From positions 51,611-115,610 of IMG/VR virus record IMGVR_UViG_3300010373_000001: a stretch of 64,000 nt of DNA; one strand, 5' to 3'. A program made the translations under genes and the position numbers. The notes under the pieces are model-generated. The model searched no databases. It worked only from the letters and a program-made list of their open reading frames with translations, and was not told the DNA's origin. Source of the DNA: a virus. This document shows positions 30,847 to 36,970 of this stretch, one piece after another; within the stretch, counting starts at the first letter, position 1; each line of letters opens with the position of its first letter.

Positions 30847-31533
30847 TTATAACATATCAATACACTGTCTGCCCAGAAACTCTGTGTAGCAGGGTGGTAC
30901 TGATTCTGCCATTTCTTCTCTGGTCATCCATTCAGTGCCCATTATTTCTCGGGCTACTGCTACATAACCAACTCCGTGACGATTGTTACCGGATTTCTTT
31001 GGTGAATGCCCGGCCACTGTCACAGCATACGTTTTATGGTCGTGCGGTGCATCAGATTCTCTTAAATCAAGACTAGATTCGAAGTGACGATGCCTTCTCA
31101 GCACCACTTTTCCCCAGCCAGGCCACTCCGCATACCTATTAAACTGCGATCCACACAGATTTACCGGGTTTTCAAGCGGTGCTTGGGGCACATTCTCGAT
31201 AATATACGGGATTCCGATGAATTTCAGCCTTGATCTTACTTCTTCGATCAGATCAGGATATTTTTCCTGCAATCCTGGCCTGCAAGCTGCCATTTTTGAG
31301 TATCTTTGGCATGGTGGAGAAGCATGAATAAGGTCAAAAATGATCTTCCAGCCCTTATTTTTGAGCCAAATAAGGTGATCTAGCTCTTTTATCGCGTCTT
31401 TTTGCACAAAATTGAACGGATAGTTGCGCTGAGGAGCTATGTCTACCCCAACTACATCAAATCCTGCGTCAACATAGCCTTTAGAGGCACCACCAGCGCC
31501 GCAAAACAGGTCAAGAACTACTTTTTTCTTCAT
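30847..31533 (-). CDS. DNA (cytosine-5) methyltransferase (228 aa)
   Basis: Adds methyl to C5 of cytosine using S-adenosylmethionine. Motif I 'LDLFCGAGGASKGY' near residue 6, motif IV 'HASPPCQRYS' near 72, motif VI 'PYIIENVPQAP' near 107, and 'GYVAVAREIMG' near 190 before a short C-terminal end. Shorter than cellular enzymes because the target-recognition region is minimal. Start at ATG 31533 (MKKKVV); an upstream ATG runs into tRNA-Ile. May protect phage DNA from restriction. Confidence 0.88.
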   Translation of the reverse strand: MKKKVVLDLFCGAGGASKGYVDAGFDVVGVDIAPQRNYPFNFVQKDAIKELDHLIWLKNKGWKIIFDLIHASPPCQRYSKMAACRPGLQEKYPDLIEEVRSRLKFIGIPYIIENVPQAPLENPVNLCGSQFNRYAEWPGWGKVVLRRHRHFESSLDLRESDAPHDHKTYAVTVAGHSPKKSGNNRHGVGYVAVAREIMGTEWMTREEMAESVPPCYTEFLGRQCIDML

Positions 31534-31548
31534 GTAGCCAGTATACAG

Positions 31549-31621
31549 TAGGCCACGTAGGACTTGAACCCACAACCAACTGTTAATAAGACAGGTGCTC
31601 TGACCATTGAGCTAGCGGCCC
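31549..31621 (-). tRNA. tRNA-Ile (TAT)
   Basis: Acceptor GGGCCGC/GTGGCCT, anticodon stem CTGT/ACAG with loop CTTATTA, T loop TTCAAGT. Reads AUA directly, unlike the usual lysidine tRNA. Confidence 0.92.
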
Positions 31622-31633
31622 TTGAAAAATGAA

Positions 31634-31684
31634 AGGTGTTCTGTGAATCTTCCAGTGCAATACTGGACGAATACATACGCACCT
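31634..31684 (-). other. Small closed hairpin between tRNAs
   Basis: AGGTG/CACCT outer pair with an inner TCCAGT/ACTGGA hairpin. Sits between tRNA-Ile(TAT) and tRNA-Lys(TTT). Confidence 0.4.
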
Positions 31685-31686
31685 AG

Positions 31687-31760
31687 TACCCCTACTAGGA
31701 TTTGAACCCAGAACCAATTGATTAAAAGTCAACTGCTCTAAACCGTTGAGCTACAGGGGC
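31687..31760 (-). tRNA. tRNA-Lys (TTT)
   Basis: Acceptor GCCCCTG/TAGGGGT, anticodon stem TTGA/TCAA with loop CTTTTAA, T loop TTCAAAT. Reads AAA and AAG. Confidence 0.94.
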
Positions 31761-32192
31761 TTATGTAGGCCAATTTCACTCTTTGCGCTAAGAGCGAGGC
31801 TTGGCCAGACCTCCTATGTCTACAGGTATAGCCTTGGGACATAGTTCAAGGCAGTCATTAGATACGGCCAACGACCCAGAACCGGGCACCTTTTACGATA
31901 AGGTTACCAGTAAACGCCCATCTCGTCCTCAGGGTGGAGTCACGTAAACCTTAGTGACAAAGGATCAGACTTAATTAAGGGTGGAAATCTGACAGAGCAC
32001 CCCCGCCGTCACGTATCGGTCGGAACGTCCAGCTTTTTATGGAAAAACTTGGAATAAAAACCCTATCTGTCTCGTAGATAGCTACGTCCGCACCATAACC
32101 GGGTTACGAAAATCCGGCATCAACTTTCACAGTGTTGTATGAGACTGTCAGCATTTTTCTGGTTGGGATGCTAATAACCCAGATCTATTACG
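31761..32192 (-). ncRNA. Large structured non-coding region (432 nt)
   Basis: No acceptable gene. Hairpins seen: outer GGCCAA/TTGGCC with inner CTCTT/AAGAG (31768-31806), CTATGT/ACATAG, ACCTT/AAGGT with a 7-base loop, GTCAC/GTGAC, TCAGA/TCTGA and CTATCT/AGATAG with a 7-base loop. A large RNA is suggested. No T runs typical of terminators. Confidence 0.5.
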
Positions 32193-32265
32193 CGGTCCTT
32201 AAGGGATTCGAACCCTCGACCCTCCGCTCGACAGGCGGGCGCTCTAACCACTGAGCTAAAAGACC
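32193..32265 (-). tRNA. tRNA-Asp (GTC)
   Basis: Acceptor GGTCTTT/AAGGACC, anticodon loop CTGTCGA, T loop TTCGAAT, discriminator G as usual for Asp. Reads GAC and GAU. Confidence 0.95.
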
Positions 32266-32273
32266 TTGTTTAT

Positions 32274-32375
32274 TTACTTGTTAGGATGCGGACAATCACA
32301 ACCAGAACAGAGATTACACTGATCCACTTGACACGGGCCGCAAAGCCTCTTGCAAATTTTCCTTAACATATTCAT
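32274..32375 (-). CDS. Cys-rich microprotein (33 aa)
   Basis: ATG 32375 overlaps the upstream stop (ATGA). Pattern 'CKRLCGPC ... CNLCSGCDCPHP', eight Cys in 33 residues. Ends just after tRNA-Asp. Related to its neighbour by 'LCSG-x-C-x-C-x-HP'. Confidence 0.6.
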   Translation of the reverse strand: MNMLRKICKRLCGPCQVDQCNLCSGCDCPHPNK

Positions 32376-32476
32376 TTTAGTACTCCATTCGGATGATCGC
32401 AGAGGCAACCCTCTCCGCTGCACAGAATGCAGACACCACTATTACACGCATCACAGTAATCAGAATTTTTCTTCAT
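32372..32476 (-). CDS. Cys-rich microprotein (34 aa)
   Basis: ATG 32476, two bases from tRNA-Arg(TCT). Pattern 'YCDACNSGVCILCSGEGCLCD' with HPN near the end. Tandem paralogue of 32274-32375, coupled by ATGA. Confidence 0.6.
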   Translation of the reverse strand: MKKNSDYCDACNSGVCILCSGEGCLCDHPNGVLK

Positions 32477-32477
32477 G

Positions 32478-32551
32478 CACCTCTGGAGAGATTCGAACTC
32501 CCGACCGTCTGCTTAGAAGGCAGTTGCTACTATCCGCTGAGCTACAGAGGC
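32478..32551 (-). tRNA. tRNA-Arg (TCT)
   Basis: Acceptor GCCTCTG/CAGAGGT, anticodon stem CTGC/GCAG with loop CTTCTAA, T loop TTCGAAT, discriminator G. Reads AGA, a rare codon in high-GC hosts. Confidence 0.94.
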
Positions 32552-32594
32552 TTAAAGTGAGCGCATTACCGCAATGCTATTTCCATCTTTATGA

Positions 32595-32648
32595 TGGTAC
32601 GGAGTCGAACCGGCTTCTCTCACTGTATTGTATTTTTCGCCTGTACCA
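32595..32648 (-). ncRNA. tRNA-like mini RNA (54 nt)
   Basis: TGGTAC/GTACCA terminal stem with a T-arm-like hairpin (CGG-TTCGACT-CCG) placed next to the 3' strand, as in tRNA, but only about 25 bases remain for D and anticodon parts. The rest of the spacer (32649-32765) has CAAGAG/CTCTTG and GGCGGC/GCCGCC hairpins. Confidence 0.4.
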
Positions 32649-32765
32649 AAATTGCCTAGGATTTGGGCCTTGGACGCGGCGGGAAGATATGGTTCTGCCA
32701 GAATCAGCCGCCGAAGATTCAGCCGTCTTTACGTGACAAGAGTGATCAACTCTCTTGTTGAACCG

Positions 32766-32838
32766 CGACCCCACCTGGATTCGAACCAGGAACCTACAGT
32801 TTAGGAAACTGTTATTCTATCCGTTGAACTATAGGGCC
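32766..32838 (-). tRNA. tRNA-Arg (CCT)
   Basis: Acceptor GGCCCTA/TGGGGTC, anticodon stem ACAGT/ACTGT with loop TTCCTAA, T loop TTCGAAT. Reads AGG. Confidence 0.94.
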
Positions 32839-33003
32839 TTAAACGCCGTATTCACGACGCCACTGTCTGTTTTCACGATATCTCTGGCCGGATTTCCTGT
32901 GCTTGATGTAGTGCTTCCAGAGTCCATCATGACCCTGACAGCAATACCACCACCATCCACCCTGACGATTTCTCCTAGTTGCATTACCAAGCATAGCTGC
33001 CAT
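32839..33003 (-). CDS. Basic Trp/Tyr-rich small protein (54 aa)
   Basis: Start at ATG 33003 for its GGGAG ribosome site. Contains 'GGWWWYCCQGHDGLWKHYIK' and an Arg-rich tail 'QRYRENRQWRREYGV', suggesting nucleic-acid binding. Lies between tRNA-Arg(CCT), which it touches, and tRNA-Ile(GAT). Confidence 0.55.
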   Translation of the reverse strand: MAAMLGNATRRNRQGGWWWYCCQGHDGLWKHYIKHRKSGQRYRENRQWRREYGV

Positions 33004-33033
33004 ATCGTCTCCCAGATTTCTTGGGTTCAAACG

Positions 33034-33108
33034 TAGCCATTACAAGATTTGAACTTGTGACCTTTTACTTATCAGGTAACTGCTCTAACCAGACCGAGCT
33101 AAATGGCT
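33034..33108 (-). tRNA. tRNA-Ile (GAT)
   Basis: Acceptor AGCCATT/AATGGCT, anticodon stem TTAC/GTAA with loop CTGATAA, T loop TTCAAAT. Reads AUC and AUU. Confidence 0.94.
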
Positions 33109-33112
33109 TTGG

Positions 33113-33186
33113 AGCCGGGAGGTGGATTTGATACCACCACTATCTCCTCATTCTATAGAGGAACCTCTATCTTGGGCTACCCCGGC
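33113..33186 (-). tRNA. tRNA-like gene with 8-base anticodon loop, isotype unclear
   Basis: Acceptor GCCGGGG/TCCCGGC pairs 7 of 7; T stem GGTGG/CCACC has an 8-base loop TATCAAAT; the anticodon arm TCCTC/GAGGA has an 8-base loop TATAGAAT rather than 7. So the anticodon cannot be assigned with confidence. Either a degenerate tRNA or a four-base-reading one. Confidence 0.6.
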
Positions 33187-33195
33187 GCGTTGGGT

Positions 33196-33301
33196 TGGTG
33201 GGAAAGTGGCCTGCACCTAGCTAGGGATTTTGAGTGAACGGTGTGGGCACAGATTAACTGTGCTTAATCCGACTTACCACTCGTACCTGCATTTCCCACC
33301 A
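33196..33301 (-). ncRNA. Closed structured RNA C (106 nt)
   Basis: Outer stem TGGTGGGAAA/TTTCCCACCA, an 11-base bulge on one side, then GTGG/CCAC, with an inner GCACA/TGTGC hairpin and a CCTAGCTAGG palindrome. Two-stage stem with asymmetric internal loop, architecture comparable to the Ro60-linked RNAs but without their sequence boxes. Confidence 0.55.
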
Positions 33302-33304
33302 CCG

Positions 33305-33377
33305 CACCGAATAAGAGATTCGAACTCCTAACACACGGTTCCGTAGACCGCTGCTCTATCCGTTGAGCTAATCCGGC
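33305..33377 (-). tRNA. tRNA-Arg (ACG)
   Basis: Acceptor GCCGGAT/ATTCGGT, anticodon stem GCGGT/ACCGT with loop CTACGGA, T loop TTCGAAT. Reads CGU and, if A34 is deaminated, CGC and CGA. Confidence 0.94.
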
Positions 33378-33416
33378 ACAAAGTCGCAAGTTTTTAACCT
33401 TATCTTGCTTAAGGTT

Positions 33417-33482
33417 GCAATGTTTTAACTATATCTTGAATTCCGTTTTATATTTTTGGCGAATCGTTAGGAGCAACATTGC
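33417..33482 (-). other. Closed hairpin in tRNA spacer
   Basis: GCAATGTT/AACATTGC (8 pairs) encloses 50 AT-rich bases; another hairpin AACCTT/AAGGTT lies just before. Spacer between tRNA-Arg(ACG) and tRNA-His. Confidence 0.45.
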
Positions 33483-33491
33483 TTGTGCTCA

Positions 33492-33568
33492 GGGTGAATA
33501 GTGGGATTCGAACCCACGGTAACGCGGACCACAACCGCGCGCTTTGACCGGGCTAAGCTATATCCACC
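33492..33568 (-). tRNA. tRNA-His (GTG)
   Basis: Acceptor GGTGGAT/ATTCACC, anticodon stem CGCGG/CCGCG with loop TTGTGGT, T loop TTCGAAT, discriminator C73 typical of His. Reads CAC and CAU. Confidence 0.94.
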
Positions 33569-33701
33569 GTGTTAAGAGAATTTCGTGCTTTCGTTACTGC
33601 TGTCCTATAGCTTTGGATTGGCCAGATCCTATGCGTACCAGCGCGAAACTACTAACCTTGATCCCAACACCCGTCAGGTATCTCTCTGTTGTCACGTTTC
33701 T

Positions 33702-33794
33702 ACGGGCGACTTTCCATTAGTCGAAGTTATCCAGAAGTTTTTTCAGCATGCATTTTACTTCCGGCACCGGAATCGAACCGGCATCTCCCGCTAG
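33702..33794 (-). ncRNA. Permuted tRNA-like element next to tRNA-Trp
   Basis: Starts at the first base after tRNA-Trp. In order: GCGGG (anticodon-stem 3' strand), AGAT, T arm GCCGG-TTCGATT-CCGGT, acceptor strand CCGGAAG, a 20-base loop, acceptor strand CTTCTGG (7 pairs, one G-T), D arm GACT-AATGGAAA-AGTC, then CCCGT which pairs with GCGGG. All tRNA helices exist in circularly permuted order. The Ro60-linked outer stem is absent. The spacer 33569-33701 beyond it holds no gene. Confidence 0.6.
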
Positions 33795-33866
33795 CAGGCA
33801 GTGTAGGATTCGAACCCACATCTCGCAGTTTTGGAGGCTGCTATTTTGCCGTTAAACTAACTGCCT
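33795..33866 (-). tRNA. tRNA-Trp (CCA)
   Basis: Acceptor AGGCAGT/ACTGCCT, discriminator G, anticodon loop CTCCAAA in stem GCAGC/ACTGC (one mismatch), T loop TTCGAAT. Reads UGG. Confidence 0.93.
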
Positions 33867-33870
33867 TAGA

Positions 33871-33996
33871 ATAGATCAGCCTACCTGCCTTAGAATATAC
33901 AACCGACCCCTGCTGTGCTCAGAAGAGCTAAAAGGCATCCACCCCTTGCAGCTACTCACCGCCAGTAGCCGCCCGCAGAATCCTCGGCTGATCTAT
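33871..33996 (-). ncRNA. Closed structured RNA D (126 nt)
   Basis: Outer stem ATAGATCAGCC/GGCTGATCTAT (11 perfect pairs) with inner hairpins GCTACT/AGTAGC and GCTC-AGAA-GAGC. It is the first element after the promoter at 34046-34074 and touches tRNA-Trp, so it is made as the 5' part of that transcript. Confidence 0.6.
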
Positions 33997-34045
33997 GATT
34001 ATTTTGTTTTCAAGCTTTCGTGTCTCTGTGTCTTGCTATGGCTAT

Positions 34046-34074
34046 AGCTTAGCACGTCCGGGCCTGTCTGTCAA
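34046..34074 (-). promoter_or_regulatory. Promoter for the 30.4-34.0 kb tRNA block
   Basis: -35 TTGACA, 17-bp spacer with GGCCCGG, -10 TAAGCT on the minus strand; next on this strand is RNA D and tRNA-Trp. Confidence 0.8.
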
Positions 34075-34186
34075 GCCCTCTGGCCGGGAAATTTCCCGGT
34101 GTCAGGCCGGTCAGACGTTACCGCAGGTCAGAGAGCCGGACAGGGGCTAAAATCACAGCAATACAGGACAAGATATTGTGTAATTC

Positions 34187-34654
34187 TTACTCCCTAACGT
34201 GTTTAGAAGAACCTCTTACGCGGAAAAACTCAGTTGGATGCCAGAATTGATTGGGATAATGCCACCAGACAGGCGCTCCGGTGTGTAATGCACCATAGGT
34301 TCTGCCTCTTCCCGCAACTAATTCGACGTGACCGCTACCGTAGAAGGCCAGATCTCCCTTTCTGATGTTATGACGGGAAATTCTCTTCAGCAGTGGCGAA
34401 TCTATCATATCAAAAGTGGTTCTGGGAAGGTGAATTCCCTCTTTTAGATATGCTTTGTAAACTAATCCGGAGCAGTCGAAGCCTACTGGCCCTATTCCGC
34501 CCCAGATATAAGGCTTTCCTTTTTGTTTCTCTGCCCAGATGTAGGCTGCATGGTGCTTAGTTATGATCTTAAGCGTACTAGCAGCCGCCACCACAGCAGG
34601 AGACAGCAGGAAAATTACTAATGCACAAGTTAAAGCTGTCCATAATCGGCGCAT
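34187..34654 (-). CDS. Secreted NlpC/P60 cell-wall hydrolase (155 aa)
   Basis: Signal peptide residues 1-24 ('LTCALVIFLLSPAVVAAAS'). NlpC/P60 domain with catalytic Cys in 'GPVGFDCSGLVYKAY' near residue 62 and His in 'YGSGHVELVAG' near 112. Cleaves peptide bonds in peptidoglycan stems. Start at ATG 34654 chosen for AGGAAATTG; the upstream ATG adds a basic tail. Its export implies host-wall remodelling during or after infection. Confidence 0.85.
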   Translation of the reverse strand: MRRLWTALTCALVIFLLSPAVVAAASTLKIITKHHAAYIWAEKQKGKPYIWGGIGPVGFDCSGLVYKAYLKEGIHLPRTTFDMIDSPLLKRISRHNIRKGDLAFYGSGHVELVAGRGRTYGALHTGAPVWWHYPNQFWHPTEFFRVRGSSKHVRE

Positions 34655-34721
34655 CAATTTCCTTTTTAGATAACGAAAGGCCCCTACAAGCATAAAAACA
34701 TGCTTTCAGGGCCTCCTAGCG

Positions 34722-34792
34722 CTGGAGAAGCTGGATTCGAACCAACGTTACAAGGGCCAAAACCTTGTGTCCTGCCGTTAAACGATTCTCCA
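34722..34792 (-). tRNA. tRNA-Gln (TTG)
   Basis: Acceptor TGGAGAA/TTCTCCA, anticodon stem CAAGG/CCTTG with loop TTTTGGC, T loop TTCGAAT. Reads CAA. Confidence 0.94.
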
Positions 34793-34804
34793 TAGAGTAT
34801 TCAG

Positions 34805-34924
34805 TTATTCTGTGCCTGATCCCTTGCATCTAGGGCACGTTTTCCTCGCATTGTCCGGATCTTTACCATCACCTACACAATACAGGCAAGCCATTGCAAG
34901 TTCATCCGGGAGACACATATCCAT
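34805..34924 (-). CDS. DnaJ-type zinc-finger-like microprotein (39 aa)
   Basis: Two knuckles of CxxCxGxG type: 'CLYCVGDG' and 'CPRCKGSG', the repeat unit of DnaJ zinc centres, in a 39-aa peptide between two Gln tRNAs. A second in-frame ATG lies two codons later. One zinc site likely. Confidence 0.6.
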   Translation of the reverse strand: MDMCLPDELAMACLYCVGDGKDPDNARKTCPRCKGSGTE

Positions 34925-34958
34925 ATCCGCTGATTTTGCGCCTCTTAGTAATCTCACG

Positions 34959-35029
34959 CTGCTGGACAAGGATTCGAACCTCAATTAACGGGGCCAGAAC
35001 CCGTCGTATTGCCGTTATACGATCCAGCA
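34959..35029 (-). tRNA. tRNA-Gln (CTG)
   Basis: Acceptor TGCTGGA/TCCAGCA, anticodon stem ACGGG/CCCGT with loop TTCTGGC, T loop TTCGAAT. Reads CAG. Confidence 0.94.
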
Positions 35030-35056
35030 TTATCCCCCGTTTCCGGGGGTGTTTAA

Positions 35057-35314
35057 CTATGGTAGCACAGGTTCGCCTAGTTTTTCCAGTAGTTCTATCT
35101 GTGCTTCTTCACTAAGTCTGCGGAATGAAGCCCTGTTCCTTGGATCAGTAAGCTCATTCCTTGCTTCTGCCTCAAAATGCTTCATCTGGCGAAGTCTCCT
35201 GGCAATACCTTTTACATGACCTGATCCTTTGTAACCAGGATAAGAGCAATTAGGAGCCATGCCCTGAATACTGCCGTCAGTCCATCTAGATTTATCCGGA
35301 TTGCCCTCACTCAT
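35057..35314 (-). CDS. Hypothetical protein (85 aa)
   Basis: Charged helical C-terminal half ('RRLSEEAQIELLEKLGEP') after a Gly/Pro-rich start with 'NCSYPGYKGSGHVKG'. Overlaps the 106-aa gene by four bases. Unknown. Confidence 0.65.
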   Translation of the reverse strand: MSEGNPDKSRWTDGSIQGMAPNCSYPGYKGSGHVKGIARRLRQMKHFEAEARNELTDPRNRASFRRLSEEAQIELLEKLGEPVLP

Positions 35315-35631
35315 ACGACAACAACTTCATCGTATTCGTTGTTCTTTGGCATTTGGCCTGACACATAAGAAGGCAGATCATCAAAGTGCATTGCTGAGCT
35401 TATAGCATCAAGAAATGCCTCGTTCACGTTGTAATTAAAACCAGCAGCGGCCAGAGCACTGCCAATATTGCTGATGTATCCTCTTGGGGAGTTAGAGGGA
35501 GATCCGCCAATCTTCCCTGTCACTGCTGCTAATGCCTCAGCTTCACGCTGAGTCAGGGTCAGAACTACTCCCGCCTCCCTTGTTTTGTGGGACTTTCGTA
35601 GTTCCAGAGTCGCTCTTGTTGCCTTTGCCAT
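35311..35631 (-). CDS. Hypothetical protein (106 aa)
   Basis: Start at ATG 35631 chosen for GGAGGAAGAAA. Contains 'GVVLTLTQREAEALAAVTGK' and an acidic tail 'NEYDEVVVV'. No recognised family. Confidence 0.65.
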   Translation of the reverse strand: MAKATRATLELRKSHKTREAGVVLTLTQREAEALAAVTGKIGGSPSNSPRGYISNIGSALAAAGFNYNVNEAFLDAISSAMHFDDLPSYVSGQMPKNNEYDEVVVV

Positions 35632-35836
35632 TTTCTTCCTCCATATACTCAATTTCAGCAATTGAATGTCCTAGATCCTGAAACACCTGTACTGTTTCCA
35701 GTACCTTCTCGCCGGGAACAATTATGTGAACGTCAGCATCTCCCCATCCTGCCAGAAGCCACATACTGTTTTCCGGGTCAGAAGGATCATCCCATTCGGG
35801 AGGATAGTCTAGTGTGATGTGAATTTTGCACAACAT
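35543..35836 (-). CDS. Hypothetical protein (97 aa)
   Basis: Begins 'MLCKIHITLDYPPEWDDPSD' with 'VHIIVPGEKVLETVQVFQDL', then a low-complexity Gly/Ser/Asp tail that overlaps the next gene by 89 bases. The first 70 residues look like a compact alpha/beta domain. Unknown. Confidence 0.6.
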   Translation of the reverse strand: MLCKIHITLDYPPEWDDPSDPENSMWLLAGWGDADVHIIVPGEKVLETVQVFQDLGHSIAEIEYMEEENGKGNKSDSGTTKVPQNKGGGSSSDPDSA

Positions 35837-35849
35837 GATCCCTCCTGAG

Positions 35850-36197
35850 TTACGCGATTAGTTTCCAGTCCCCATTTTCGAATGTATGAACAAGAAGATT
35901 CTCTGACCTCATGGATTCCTCTACCATCTGCTCAGGAGTTTTACCTCCCCAGGCAGCCTGTAACCTGATCCATGTTTGCATCTGAGATGTTTCTGCCATC
36001 CGTCTCCATGCCGTTTTTGAGTTCTGATCCTGTGATCTTTGCTCCCGGCATTCTCCACGGGCACCAGAAGGATGATGAATCCAGCGGACACCAGTTTCCC
36101 TCTTATTCTGGTTTTGCCCGCCTTTTCCTCCTGACCGGAAAGTTTGCCTTTCGCAATCCTCCGGCTTGATAGAGAAGAGTAATTCTTTCTTAGCCAT
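35850..36197 (-). CDS. GGQ-domain peptidyl-tRNA hydrolase, release-factor-like (115 aa)
   Basis: Contains the class I release factor catalytic loop 'RSGGKGGQNQNKRETGVRWIH' (residues about 21-41) and 'RGECREQRSQDQNSKTAWRR' after it. The GGQ motif hydrolyses the ester of peptidyl-tRNA in the ribosome. It lacks stop-codon recognition domains, as in ArfB or RF-H-like rescue factors, and ends 'ENLLVHTFENGDWKLIA' without the long basic ArfB tail. Likely a stalled-ribosome rescue factor in a tRNA-rich phage. Confidence 0.85.
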   Translation of the reverse strand: MAKKELLFSIKPEDCERQTFRSGGKGGQNQNKRETGVRWIHHPSGARGECREQRSQDQNSKTAWRRMAETSQMQTWIRLQAAWGGKTPEQMVEESMRSENLLVHTFENGDWKLIA

Positions 36198-36198
36198 G

Positions 36199-36272
36199 AG
36201 CCGGATGTAGGAATCGAACCTACGACACCCGCGTTACAAAGGCGGTGCTCTATGCCACTGAGCTAAACCGGC
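36199..36272 (-). tRNA. tRNA-Thr (TGT)
   Basis: Acceptor GCCGGTT/ATCCGGC, anticodon loop TTTGTAA in stem CCGCC/CGCGG (one mismatch), T loop TTCGATT. Reads ACA. Third Thr tRNA. Confidence 0.92.
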
Positions 36273-36275
36273 GTA

Positions 36276-36464
36276 TCAGGAAGTTACCTTCCTGGTGGAA
36301 GTACTGTAGAAGCCGCTTCCTTTAAATACTACTGCGGGTACAGAGAATTTCTTTACCATAACCGTGCCGCAGGAACATTCCTGTTCCTGATCAGCTTCCG
36401 AAATAGGAAGAGTGATAACTCTTGTATCTCCGCAGAATGGGCACCTGTAATCGTATGCGGGCAT
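36276..36464 (-). CDS. FmdB-type zinc-ribbon protein (62 aa)
   Basis: Begins 'MPAYDYRCPFCGDTRVITLP' and continues 'QEQECSCGTVMVKKFSVP', the CxxC...CxC ribbon of FmdB regulatory proteins, ending 'FKGSGFYSTST', a phrase typical of that family. Likely a zinc-binding regulator; target unknown. Confidence 0.8.
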   Translation of the reverse strand: MPAYDYRCPFCGDTRVITLPISEADQEQECSCGTVMVKKFSVPAVVFKGSGFYSTSTRKVTS

Positions 36465-36559
36465 TACGTCCTGCGAGTAGCTAGATATGCGGTGCCGATA
36501 ATAACAAGCACAACTACGATAAGAATGTGCAGTACGGACCCGAAAAGCAAGTTAAACAT
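36464..36559 (-). CDS. Small membrane protein (31 aa)
   Basis: ATG 36559 with GGGAGGC upstream; one span 'VLHILIVVVLVIIGTAYLA' and a basic end. Stop overlaps the FmdB-like start (TAATG). Confidence 0.55.
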   Translation of the reverse strand: MFNLLFGSVLHILIVVVLVIIGTAYLATRRT

Positions 36560-36571
36560 AGCTGCCTCCCG

Positions 36572-36745
36572 CTAGTGGATAAAGTAATGACCGATTGGAT
36601 ATGCTCCATAGACACCAATACCGATGCCGATTATCATGATAACGATGCCCGGCACCGATTTTTCTGCCTTTTTCGGCACACTAGCTGCCAGCAGGATTCC
36701 CCCTACAAAGCAAAGCCAGCGTACTAAGTTCATAGCTTGAAACAT
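36572..36745 (-). CDS. Two-span small membrane protein (57 aa)
   Basis: ATG 36745 with GGGAGGTACT. Spans 'LVRWLCFVGGILLAAS' and 'IVIMIIGIGIGVYGAYPI'. Unknown. Confidence 0.58.
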   Translation of the reverse strand: MFQAMNLVRWLCFVGGILLAASVPKKAEKSVPGIVIMIIGIGIGVYGAYPIGHYFIH

Positions 36746-36773
36746 AGTACCTCCCAGATTATATTTCTTAAAG

Positions 36774-36844
36774 CTCCCCCACCAGGACTCGAACCTAGAT
36801 CAATTGGTTAACAGCCAGCCGTTCTGCCATTGAACTATAGGGGA
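36774..36844 (-). tRNA. tRNA-Asn (GTT)
   Basis: Acceptor TCCCCTA/TGGGGGA, anticodon loop CTGTTAA, T loop TTCGAGT. Reads AAC and AAU. Confidence 0.94.
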
Positions 36845-36908
36845 TTGTGGAGCCGGGAAAGTTTACCTAGGAACTTAATAGGGGCGCTACCCCAACCCGG
36901 CGACTCCT

Positions 36909-36937
36909 AGCATAGCATAGGGCAGGGGCCTTGTCAA
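36909..36937 (-). promoter_or_regulatory. Promoter for tRNA-Asn and following genes
   Basis: -35 TTGACA, 17-bp GC-rich spacer, -10 TATGCT on the minus strand; reads into tRNA-Asn, small membrane genes and the release-factor homologue. Confidence 0.8.
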
Positions 36938-36970
36938 CCCCTGCCCTATTAAAACTTTTATTCAGCTATC

